This document shows, one piece after another, positions 1 to 5,166 of a stretch of 13,604 nucleotides of DNA. The position numbers and the translations under genes are program-made. The notes under the pieces are model-generated. The model had not been told where the DNA came from. It saw nothing but the letters and a program-made list of their open reading frames with translations, and did not search any database. The stretch spans positions 1-13,604 of the forward strand of contig CAMNAY010000013.1 of the NCBI GenBank assembly GCA_946531975.1, in the 5' to 3' direction. This DNA comes from an uncultured Ruminococcus sp. Lineage in GTDB: Bacteria > Bacillota > Clostridia > Oscillospirales > Ruminococcaceae. Position 1 is the first letter of the stretch. Every line of letters begins with the position of its first letter.

Positions 1-100
1 AATTCACCCTTGCGGAGCTCCTCCGGTGGGAAATTTCGCGCTCTGCGGAGCGCGACGAGGGGCGCTGCCCCTCGACCCTGCAAGCCTTTGAAAAGGCTTG
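1..100 (-). repeat. Multi-hairpin interspersed repeat, copy 1 (cut by window edge)
   Basis: A run of adjacent inverted repeats without coding potential. Seen on the plus strand: CGCGCTC (37-43)/GAGCGCG (48-54) with loop TGCG; CGAGGGGC (56-63)/GCCCCTCG (67-74); CAAGCCTTT (81-89)/AAAGGCTTG (92-100); and the palindrome GGAGCTCC (14-21). Read on the minus strand it lines up with the repeat at 11836-11902: a GGGGC/GCCCC stem, then a hairpin with loop CGCA, then CCACC, then GTGAATT, which is where the window cuts it. So it is a second, inverted copy of the same family. No transposase is present. It could be a REP/MITE-like element or a structured RNA tail of a gene to the left; the sequence does not decide. 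Confidence 0.7.
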
Positions 101-127
101 AGCGAAACTTTTGATATGGGTGCGGAA

Positions 128-157
128 AAGATATTTGTGTTAACTAGAAATTGTCAA
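128..157 (-). promoter_or_regulatory. Possible leftward promoter with internal dyad
   Basis: On the minus strand TTGACA (152-157) is followed after 18 bp by TATCTT (128-133). The -35 is perfect and the -10 is poor. The spacer contains an imperfect dyad TTAAC (140-144)/GTCAA (153-157), which could be an operator. Any target would lie beyond the left edge and past the hairpin repeat, so this is a weak call. Confidence 0.25.
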
Positions 158-190
158 CCGCCTAAAAAGTTACATACCTTAAGAAACATG

Positions 191-232
191 ATAATAAAAA
201 CGCCCTGTTCTCCGAGACCGGAAAACAGGGCG
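191..232 (-). terminator. Intrinsic terminator of secG
   Basis: CGCCCTGTT (201-209) pairs with AACAGGGCG (224-232), and the inner TCCG (211-214) pairs with CGGA (219-222). On the minus strand the stem is followed directly by a run of five T (positions 200-196). It lies 21 bases past the secG stop codon, so secG is probably a single-gene unit at its 3' end. Confidence 0.9.
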
Positions 233-253
233 AATCTGACTTGAGCTGCCGAT

Positions 254-526
254 TCAGCCGGCGCTGCTGCCGTTGAACCAAGCAGGAACAATCACAACAA
301 CAAGTGTCGCAACAAAGAACACGACACAGAAGAAGGTCGTCCACTTCTTAAGGCGCGCCTCCTTGGTGTTGCCCTCATTTTTGCTGAAATGGGAATCGTA
401 GCTGCCGCCGGTGATCGCGGAGGTCATGTTCTGATCCGGCTTGGAATCCTGCATCAGACCGAGAATCACGATCAGGACGCAGGCAATCAGCAGAACAATG
501 CTGCCGACGATTTCGATGATGCTCAT
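254..526 (-). CDS. secG: Preprotein translocase subunit SecG
   Basis: SecG is the small auxiliary subunit of the SecYEG channel that moves unfolded preproteins across the cytoplasmic membrane. The 90-residue protein has the SecG layout: a membrane helix at about residues 3-24 ending in a Gln (LGLMQDS), a polar loop with ITGGS, a Lys/Arg-rich stretch, and a second helix at about 63-84. The start is chosen at 526: AGAAAGGA (543-536) sits 9 bases upstream, whereas the ATG at 535 would directly touch it, which is too close. It is slightly longer than the common 70-80 residues. It stands alone, with its own promoter (589-617) and terminator (191-232), and is divergent from the RING protein. Identification rests on topology and loop motifs, because SecG is poorly conserved. 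Confidence 0.85.
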   Translation of the reverse strand: MSIIEIVGSIVLLIACVLIVILGLMQDSKPDQNMTSAITGGSYDSHFSKNEGNTKEARLKKWTTFFCVVFFVATLVVVIVPAWFNGSSAG

Positions 527-588
527 GAATGCCATTCCTTTCTTCCGAAACACAATTTGCTTTTTTCTGTCAAAAAGCGATTACAATC

Positions 589-617
589 ATTATAGCATAT
601 CCTGCGCCAAAATGCAA
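589..617 (-). promoter_or_regulatory. secG promoter (sigma-A type)
   Basis: On the minus strand TTGCAT (612-617) and a perfect TATAAT (589-594) are separated by 17 bp. The start codon lies about 60 bases further on. The stretch 618-719 between this promoter and the next one shows nothing else that I can recognise. Confidence 0.8.
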
Positions 618-719
618 GCCTTTTTCATAATTTTTTTCACGTTACGGAAAACGCATGAAAACACGGCGCCGGATTTCGCAAAAAAAGATGAATAATACAT
701 GAAAATCACCGCGGCGGAC

Positions 720-748
720 TTGTAAAACAGCCGCGATTGTGGTACAAT
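720..748 (+). promoter_or_regulatory. Promoter of the RING-finger membrane protein gene
   Basis: TTGTAA (720-725), a 17-bp spacer and TACAAT (743-748), about 60 bases before the start codon. It is divergent from the secG promoter. Confidence 0.7.
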
Positions 749-809
749 AAGATGAAGAAATGCCGGTCGGATCAACACCGGTACGGAATGAAAACAAGGA
801 GGGCGCAAC

Positions 810-1691
810 ATGCTCGAATATGAGGGACAGCCCTGCATGATCTGCGGCAGGGTGTTCGGAGAGGACGATGACATTGTCACCTGTCCGGAATGCGGAACAC
901 CGTATCACCGCGCATGCTACAAAGAGGCGGGCGCCTGCATCAATACTGCACTGCATGAATCCGGCGGAAGCTGGGCCGTGCAGCGCCGCAGAGAGATCGC
1001 TGCGGAGCACCGTGCGGAGCGGCTTGCGGAGGAGGCGGAGCAGGCAGAGGAGCGCGAGCGCGGCGAGGCACCGAAAATGCTGAACGGTTCGCTCTATGAC
1101 GGCGTCCGGCTGAATCCCTATGATCCGTGCGTCGGGCTGGATCCGGAGGAGACGCTGGACGGCGCTACGATCCGTGAGATTGCGGAGTTTGTCGGAACCA
1201 ACCGCTTCTACTATCTGCCGCTGTTCCGGCTGATGAAAAAAACCGGCAGAAAGTTCTCGTTCAATCTGATCTGCCTGTTCTTTCCGCATTTTTACTTTGC
1301 GAACCGGAAAATGTGGCTGCTGACGATCGGCTCGATGCTGCTGGAAATGGTGCTGAATATTCCGACGGTGCTGCAATACATGTATGAGCAGCTGAATATC
1401 ACCGTCCGATGGGCGAATGTCACATCGCCTGCCTTTGAGCGGATTAGCACGATTGCGACCTTTGCGGGCTTTGCGGTGTCGCTGTTCTGGTGCCTGTTTG
1501 CCAATTATCTGTATTACCGGCATACTGTCCGGCGCATCCGGAGCATCAAGCGGAGCACCGGCTCTGAGGCTGCGATGCATGACCGCATTCAGACAGAGGG
1601 CGGCACAAACGGCTGGAACATTGTTCTGGCGCTGGTCATTGAGACCGCAATCGCATTTGCGTTTGTTGCCGTGGCAACTGCGGTCAGATGA
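810..1691 (+). CDS. Prokaryotic RING-finger (Prok-RING_1-like) membrane protein with DUF2628-like region
   Basis: A 293-residue protein of unknown function. The N-terminus carries a zinc-binding cross-brace: Cys9-x2-Cys12, Cys25-x2-Cys28, His33-x2-Cys36, plus Cys43, with the signature CPECGTPYHRACY, as in the prokaryotic RING family 1. Residues about 56-87 are an Arg/Glu/Ala-rich helix, probably a coiled coil. The C-terminal half is hydrophobic, with segments near 150-163, 168-188, 213-236 and 269-291; the FFPHFYFANRKMW part resembles DUF2628 membrane proteins. The start has a strong AAGGAGGG (796-803) six bases upstream. The gene is single, with its own promoter and terminator. By inference the zinc domain faces the cytosol and binds a protein; a ubiquitin-like ligase role is not shown, and no E1, E2 or ubiquitin-like gene lies nearby. 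Confidence 0.8.
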   Translation: MLEYEGQPCMICGRVFGEDDDIVTCPECGTPYHRACYKEAGACINTALHESGGSWAVQRRREIAAEHRAERLAEEAEQAEERERGEAPKMLNGSLYDGVRLNPYDPCVGLDPEETLDGATIREIAEFVGTNRFYYLPLFRLMKKTGRKFSFNLICLFFPHFYFANRKMWLLTIGSMLLEMVLNIPTVLQYMYEQLNITVRWANVTSPAFERISTIATFAGFAVSLFWCLFANYLYYRHTVRRIRSIKRSTGSEAAMHDRIQTEGGTNGWNIVLALVIETAIAFAFVAVATAVR

Positions 1692-1708
1692 CGGATTCTG
1701 AAGAAACG

Positions 1709-1740
1709 AAAGCCATAGGACATCTGTCCTATGGCTTTTT
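1709..1740 (+). terminator. Intrinsic terminator after the RING protein gene
   Basis: A 14-bp perfect stem (1709-1722 with 1725-1738, core GCCATAGGACA) with a 2-base loop, ending in TTTTT (1736-1740). It separates the RING gene from the convergent TerB-like gene. The opposite strand lacks a good T run, so it serves mainly the plus strand. Confidence 0.92.
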
Positions 1741-1763
1741 CTGTGAGCTGTTTCCGGCAGCGC

Positions 1764-2231
1764 TTATGCTTCGGGAGCCGCGGCTGTCGGCGGAATCGGC
1801 AGTTCGTTTTTGACAATTACGGCTGAAGGCTCCGCGCTCAGGGTCTCCTCAATCTCATCATATACAGAGAACAGATCTTCTGCGCATTCCTCAAGGCGCT
1901 TGCAGATGTGCGGATCAAGCTCCAGTGCATCGCGCAGTTCATTCAGTGAGCGGCGCTCCTCCGGCGCCTCGCAGCCGTCGCAGACAGCAAAGGCATACAG
2001 CTCCATATAGACCTTGCGCTTGCTGGTCTCATTGAGCTGGGACATGGTGAAGCGCGCCGCAGCGGAAGCTGCTGCATCAAAGGTAAAGCCGGTTACACCC
2101 AGCGCAGCCGCGTATTCATCCAGCAGAGCATCCTCCTCTGCGGTCACAACGCCGTCTTCCTCGATCAGTTCCGCAGCAAGCGTCAGAAACGCCTCTGCCT
2201 CGATCTGTTCAAACTCATGTAAAAAAAGCAT
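1764..2231 (-). CDS. TerB-like (tellurite resistance TerB superfamily) protein
   Basis: A 155-residue acidic, mostly helical cytosolic protein. It has the two-fold pattern of TerB-like domains: helix then EEDGVVTAEED at residues 24-34, and in the second half FAVCDGCEAPEER followed by LNELRDALELD. In TerB the paired Asp/Glu clusters bind metal, and both are kept here. The last ~30 residues are a low-complexity Ala/Pro/Glu tail. The start is set at 2231, because GGAAGGG (complement of 2240-2246) lies 8 bases upstream and the domain begins right there; the frame open further upstream to 2321 crosses the promoter. No other ter genes (TerC, TerD, TerZ) are in the window, so a role in tellurite resistance is not implied. 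Function unknown. Confidence 0.75.
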   Translation of the reverse strand: MLFLHEFEQIEAEAFLTLAAELIEEDGVVTAEEDALLDEYAAALGVTGFTFDAAASAAARFTMSQLNETSKRKVYMELYAFAVCDGCEAPEERRSLNELRDALELDPHICKRLEECAEDLFSVYDEIEETLSAEPSAVIVKNELPIPPTAAAPEA

Positions 2232-2292
2232 TGGGTAATCCCTTCCTTTCCTTTTTTCAGGCGGAATGCCGCAGAGCGGTCCCGCTGCTTTC

Positions 2293-2321
2293 AGTATACC
2301 ATAATCTGTTGAAAAAAGCAA
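2293..2321 (-). promoter_or_regulatory. Promoter of the TerB-like gene
   Basis: On the minus strand TTGCTT (2316-2321), a 17-bp spacer and TATACT (2293-2298). It is back-to-back with the nadE promoter, and the two -35 boxes are about 41 bp apart, so the two genes may share regulation. Confidence 0.72.
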
Positions 2322-2362
2322 GTGCTTTCCTGTATGAACTGATTTTTGTTGCCCCGCAGCAC

Positions 2363-2391
2363 TTGACGAAACCGCAAACTTGTGTTATAGT
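2363..2391 (+). promoter_or_regulatory. nadE promoter
   Basis: TTGACG (2363-2368), a 17-bp spacer and TATAGT (2386-2391), about 63 bases before the nadE start codon. It is close to the sigma-A consensus. Confidence 0.8.
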
Positions 2392-2454
2392 ATGAGAGAA
2401 GATTACAGTATAGAAGTGACAATGTAAATTTATCTGATGAAGGGATGAAGAACG

Positions 2455-3198
2455 ATGTATCATTTTGATGTAGACCGTGCCGTGGAAGACTGCTGCCGCT
2501 GGGTGCAGGACTGGTTCGCGGAAAACGGAGACGGCTGTCAGGCGGTGCTGGGCATTTCCGGCGGCAAGGACAGCTCTGTCTGTGCGGCACTGCTCTGCCG
2601 TGCGCTGGGCGTACACCGTGTGATCGGCGTGCTGATGCCGCGCGGAGAACAGCCCGATATCGACGATGCAAAGCTGCTCTGCAAGCATCTCGGCATCACC
2701 AATGTGACCATTAACATCGGCGAGGCGGCGGATGCCGTGGAAAAATCGGTTGCGGCAGTGACGCCGCTGTCGAATCAGACAGTCGTCAATATCCCGCCGC
2801 GTGTCCGTATGACAACGCTCTATGCAGTCTCGCAGAGTGTGAACGGCAGAGTTGCCAACACCTGCAATCTCTCTGAGGACTGGGTCGGCTACTCGACCCG
2901 CTGGGGCGACAGCGTCGGCGATTTTGCACCGCTCGCACAGTTCACCGTCACCGAGGTCAAGGCGATCGGCCGCGCACTGGGTCTGCCGGAGCAGCTCATC
3001 GAGAAGGCGCCCTCCGACGGTCTGACCGGAAAAACCGATGAGGACAATCTCGGCTTCACCTATGCCGAGCTGGATGCCTATATCCGCGAAGGCATTGCGC
3101 CCTGCGAGGAGCATAAAAATCTCATCGACCGCAAGCATAAGCAGAATCTTTTTAAGCTGAAGATGATGCCTGCGTTCCCGTTTAATCCCGAAACCTGA
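2455..3198 (+). CDS. nadE: NAD(+) synthase, ammonia-dependent short form
   Basis: NadE makes NAD+ from deamido-NAD+ (nicotinate adenine dinucleotide), ATP and ammonia, the last step of NAD synthesis in the cytosol. The 247-residue length fits the short form without a glutaminase domain. Seen in the sequence: the N-type ATP pyrophosphatase loop SGGKDSS at residues 35-41; NIPPRVRMTTLYAVSQ at 112-127; the NLSEDWVGYSTRWGDSVGDFAPL block at 138-160 that binds the deamido-NAD nucleotide; and PSDGL..KTDEDNLGFTY at 186-203. The C-terminus has HKQNLFKLKMMP. The start has AAGGGA (2440-2445) about ten bases upstream and its own promoter. The gene stands alone and is divergent from the TerB-like gene. Ammonia would come from solution or a partner glutaminase not seen here. 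Confidence 0.95.
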   Translation: MYHFDVDRAVEDCCRWVQDWFAENGDGCQAVLGISGGKDSSVCAALLCRALGVHRVIGVLMPRGEQPDIDDAKLLCKHLGITNVTINIGEAADAVEKSVAAVTPLSNQTVVNIPPRVRMTTLYAVSQSVNGRVANTCNLSEDWVGYSTRWGDSVGDFAPLAQFTVTEVKAIGRALGLPEQLIEKAPSDGLTGKTDEDNLGFTYAELDAYIREGIAPCEEHKNLIDRKHKQNLFKLKMMPAFPFNPET

Positions 3199-3205
3199 AC
3201 AGAAC

Positions 3206-3240
3206 AAGGGCTCCGGTCAGAGTGTCTGACCGGAGCCCTT
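3206..3240 (+). terminator. Hairpin closing nadE (no T run)
   Basis: A 16-bp perfect stem (3206-3221 with 3225-3240, AAGGGCTCCGGTCAGA and its complement) with a GTG loop starts 7 bases after the nadE stop. A proper T run is missing: only the final TT of the stem is there, and those two bases also begin the next -35 box. Termination may be partial or Rho-assisted, or the stem may protect the 3' end. Confidence 0.7.
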
Positions 3241-3267
3241 GACAACGCTGCGGGAATGTGCTATAAT
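3239..3267 (+). promoter_or_regulatory. mntP promoter, perfect consensus with extended -10
   Basis: TTGACA (3239-3244), a 17-bp spacer and TATAAT (3262-3267), with TG one base before the -10 (3259-3260). All twelve core bases match the sigma-A consensus. Transcription should start near 3274, giving a leader of about 100 nt. Confidence 0.9.
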
Positions 3268-3314
3268 AAGGGGCACCGCATGCGGCTGCTGCGGGAATGA
3301 TGCAGGAATAATCG

Positions 3315-3349
3315 GCTCATGTACGGAAGGCTGGTACATGGGCTTTTTT
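3315..3349 (+). promoter_or_regulatory. Terminator-like hairpin in the mntP leader (candidate attenuator)
   Basis: GCTCATGTAC (3315-3324) pairs with GTACATGGGC (3334-3343) including one G-T pair, with a 9-base loop, followed directly by six T (3344-3349). This is an intrinsic terminator between a consensus promoter and the mntP ribosome binding site. Upstream lie CCGCATGCGG (3276-3285) and a CTGC/GCAG pair; downstream is GCGGT/ACCGC (3350-3354 with 3357-3361). The ACCGC at 3275-3279 could pair with GCGGT at 3350-3354 as an alternative fold. mntP genes elsewhere are often under the Mn-sensing yybP-ykoY riboswitch, but I do not see that motif's conserved GGGGAGUA-like loop here. Confidence 0.6.
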
Positions 3350-3375
3350 GCGGTTGACCGCGAGAGGAAGGAATC

Positions 3376-3972
3376 ATGATGAACAGTCTCCTGATTGTCA
3401 ACAGCGTTCTGCTCGGAGTCGGGCTGGCAATGGATGCTTTCACGGTTTCGCTGGCAAACGGTCTGAACGAACCGGACATGCCGATGCGCCGGCATCACGG
3501 GATTGCGGGCATGTTTGCGGGCTTTCAGGCGTTGATGCCGCTGCTTGGCTGGCTTTGTGTCCGGACGGTTGTGTCCTATTTCAACGCATTTGCGCGATGT
3601 ATCCCATGGATCGCGCTGCTGCTGCTCTCATATATCGGCATCAAAATGTTGATCGAGGGGCTGCGTGCGCGGCACGGCAGTGCAGATGAACCGCAAAAGC
3701 GTCCGACGGTCAAAACACTGCTGGTACAGGGCGTCGCGACCTCGATCGACGCGCTCTCCGTCGGCTTTACGATTGCCGATTACAGCATCGGCAAGGCGCT
3801 GCTTTCTGCCTGCATCATCGGCGCAGAGACCTTCGGGATCTGCTTCTGCGGGCTGATTATCGGCAAAAAGGCGGGCATGAAGCTCGCGGGCAAAGCAACC
3901 GTCATCGGCGGTCTGCTGCTCATCGGAATCGGCGCCGAAATCTTCATCAGTCATCTGGTCGGCAGATCGTGA
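3376..3972 (+). CDS. mntP: MntP-family manganese efflux pump
   Basis: MntP exports excess Mn2+ across the cytoplasmic membrane. The 198-residue protein is almost entirely hydrophobic, with six likely membrane segments in two homologous halves: GLAMDAFTVSLANG (Asp20) in the first and GVATSIDALSVGFT (Asp125) in the second. These paired Asp motifs are the family hallmark and are thought to bind the metal. A charged cytosolic loop at about 95-113 joins the halves. Two adjacent ATG codons (3376, 3379) follow AGAGGAAGGA (3363-3372); either may be used. The gene is monocistronic, with a consensus promoter, a leader with a terminator-like hairpin, and its own strong terminator. The related sporulation protein YtaF is a less likely name; its substrate would then be uncertain. 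Confidence 0.88.
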   Translation: MMNSLLIVNSVLLGVGLAMDAFTVSLANGLNEPDMPMRRHHGIAGMFAGFQALMPLLGWLCVRTVVSYFNAFARCIPWIALLLLSYIGIKMLIEGLRARHGSADEPQKRPTVKTLLVQGVATSIDALSVGFTIADYSIGKALLSACIIGAETFGICFCGLIIGKKAGMKLAGKATVIGGLLLIGIGAEIFISHLVGRS

Positions 3973-3994
3973 CAATTCTTGCGGAACGATATGT

Positions 3995-4040
3995 GCCCTC
4001 CTGTTTTTCGGATGATATCCGGAGAACAGGAGGGCTTTTT
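3995..4040 (+). terminator. Intrinsic terminator of mntP
   Basis: GCCCTCCTGTT (3995-4005) pairs with AACAGGAGGGC (4025-4035), and the inner CGGAT (4009-4013) pairs with ATCCG (4017-4021). TTTTT follows at 4036-4040. It lies between the convergent mntP and spoIID; the minus strand shows no T run, so it acts for mntP. Confidence 0.93.
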
Positions 4041-4062
4041 CGGCTTCGGACGCTGCGGGAGA

Positions 4063-5061
4063 TCACGCGCCGCCTGTCCGGACGATCTCCGCGCCGGGAT
4101 AATAATGCAGAAGAATCTCATCGCAGGAGCTGCCGTTTTTTGCCATGACATTGGCGCCGTACTGGCTCATGCCGACGGCGTGCCCGAAGCCTCTGACGGT
4201 GAAGATGAACTGCTTGTCATCGCAGCGGACCGTGAAGCATGCCGAGCGCAGACCGAGCGCTTCCCGAATCTGCTGACCGGTGAACACTGCCGAGCCGCAG
4301 GTGAGCTTCAGCACCGTTCCGGAGCCGGTGATCTCCGGCGCGCCGAGCCACGATTCCGGTTCTCCGGAAAATGTGACTGCCGGATCAATTTCCCGGAGCG
4401 CTTCCTTCAGCTTTTCCGGCGAAATGCAGCACACGGTCTCGTATTCCGGTGCGCTGCGGTCGCCCTCGGAGCTGACAGAGACCAGATACGGCAGCGGTGT
4501 GCCCCAGACATTTCCGGCGGATTCGGTCTGTCCCGCAGATATCGCGTGAAATGCTGCTGCGATCGGCTCGTTTTCATAATACAGCAGCGCATCACTGACT
4601 GCATCGACTGCGGCAGCGATTTTTTCGCAGCTTTCTTCAAAGGCGCCGCCGTAAAACTGCTGCATCTGTGCCTGCGAATAAAACGCCTGATACTGCGCGC
4701 TGTCGTCAGAGAAGTCGGCGCCGTGCAGGGCGGGATCAGGGTGTGCGGCGTTCTGCGCGCGGATGCGTTCGGCGTAGGTGTGCGCCGCGACTGCCTGTGC
4801 CTTCAGCGCTTCCGGTTCATAGGCGGCGGGCATTTCCGCGCCGACCACACCGATCAGATACTCCCGCACAGGGATATCCTCGACAGTGCCGGACGCTGTC
4901 CGCAGTACCCGGTAACAGCGCGCTGAACTGTCTGACTGTGCAGCGGATACAGACGCCGGCGGCATCTGTACATGAACCGGCGGCAGCCCCGCAGACAGCG
5001 CCGGAATCGCAAGCATCACGCCTGCGGAAAGAAGAATCAGCCGGATTTTTGAATCGGGCAT
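4063..5061 (-). CDS. spoIID: Stage II sporulation protein D-type peptidoglycan lytic transglycosylase
   Basis: SpoIID cleaves glycan strands during engulfment of the forespore, working with SpoIIM and SpoIIP at the mother-cell membrane. The 332-residue product has an N-terminal membrane anchor or signal (about residues 6-25), then IPVREYLIGVVGAEMPAAYEPEALKAQAVAAHTYA, where the Glu of EMP (residue 76) matches the known catalytic Glu. FHAISAGQTESAGNVWG, PYLVSV and the C-terminal GFGHAVGMSQYGANVMAKNGSSCDEILLHYYPG follow as in the family. The start is placed at 5061, with GGAGGT (complement of 5067-5072) five bases upstream; the frame open to 5085 would run over this site. No other sporulation gene is nearby. 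A clear sigma-A promoter is not visible upstream, which would fit a sporulation sigma factor, but I could not identify a sigma-E box with confidence. A vegetative SpoIID-like (LytB) role is the main alternative. Confidence 0.9.
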   Translation of the reverse strand: MPDSKIRLILLSAGVMLAIPALSAGLPPVHVQMPPASVSAAQSDSSARCYRVLRTASGTVEDIPVREYLIGVVGAEMPAAYEPEALKAQAVAAHTYAERIRAQNAAHPDPALHGADFSDDSAQYQAFYSQAQMQQFYGGAFEESCEKIAAAVDAVSDALLYYENEPIAAAFHAISAGQTESAGNVWGTPLPYLVSVSSEGDRSAPEYETVCCISPEKLKEALREIDPAVTFSGEPESWLGAPEITGSGTVLKLTCGSAVFTGQQIREALGLRSACFTVRCDDKQFIFTVRGFGHAVGMSQYGANVMAKNGSSCDEILLHYYPGAEIVRTGGA

Positions 5062-5078
5062 ACAGTACCTCCGAATGC

Positions 5079-5107
5079 TTGACATTCTGCCGGAAAAGCA
5101 GTATAAT
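5079..5107 (+). promoter_or_regulatory. Citrate synthase promoter, perfect consensus
   Basis: TTGACA (5079-5084), a 17-bp spacer and TATAAT (5102-5107); all twelve core bases match. The -35 begins only 17 bp from the spoIID start codon on the other strand, so RNA polymerase bound here would overlap the spoIID promoter region. The expected RNA start is near 5114, giving a leader of about 53 nt. Confidence 0.9.
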
Positions 5108-5166
5108 AATAGAGAATGTGAAACTGTAAAATGGCACAGCCATACACAGCAGAAAGGAAACCGCTT

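Noticed and set aside
1..100. CRISPR array or tandem repeat at the left edge
   Set aside because: There are no equal-length repeats with spacers; the signal is a set of different hairpins.
810..960. Ubiquitin-like conjugation operon around the RING domain
   Set aside because: No E1-, E2-, JAB- or ubiquitin-like gene is present in the neighbouring 3 kb; the gene is monocistronic.
642..1580. Minus-strand open frame opposite the RING-protein gene and its promoter
   Set aside because: Composition is shadow-like, and the sense strand has a strong ribosome binding site, promoter, terminator and zinc motif.
1764..2231. Tellurite resistance locus
   Set aside because: Only a single TerB-like gene is present; no TerC, TerD, TerE or TerZ.
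2257..3207. Minus-strand open frame opposite nadE
   Set aside because: Covers the nadE promoter and coding region and shows no motif; nadE is certain.
3280..3310. Short leader peptide in front of mntP (six codons, ATG at 3280, after AAGGGG)
   Set aside because: The AAGGGG lies at 3268-3273, before the expected RNA start near 3274, so it would not be in the transcript. The codons show no regulatory run.
3274..3375. yybP-ykoY manganese riboswitch in the mntP leader
   Set aside because: The conserved loop sequences of that class are not visible by eye and the leader is short. Kept only as an unclassified attenuator; a covariance search would settle it.
5131..5166. Upstream ATG (5131) as the citrate synthase start
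   Set aside because: No ribosome binding site and only about 17 nt from the expected RNA start; 5167 has AGAAAGGA at the normal distance.
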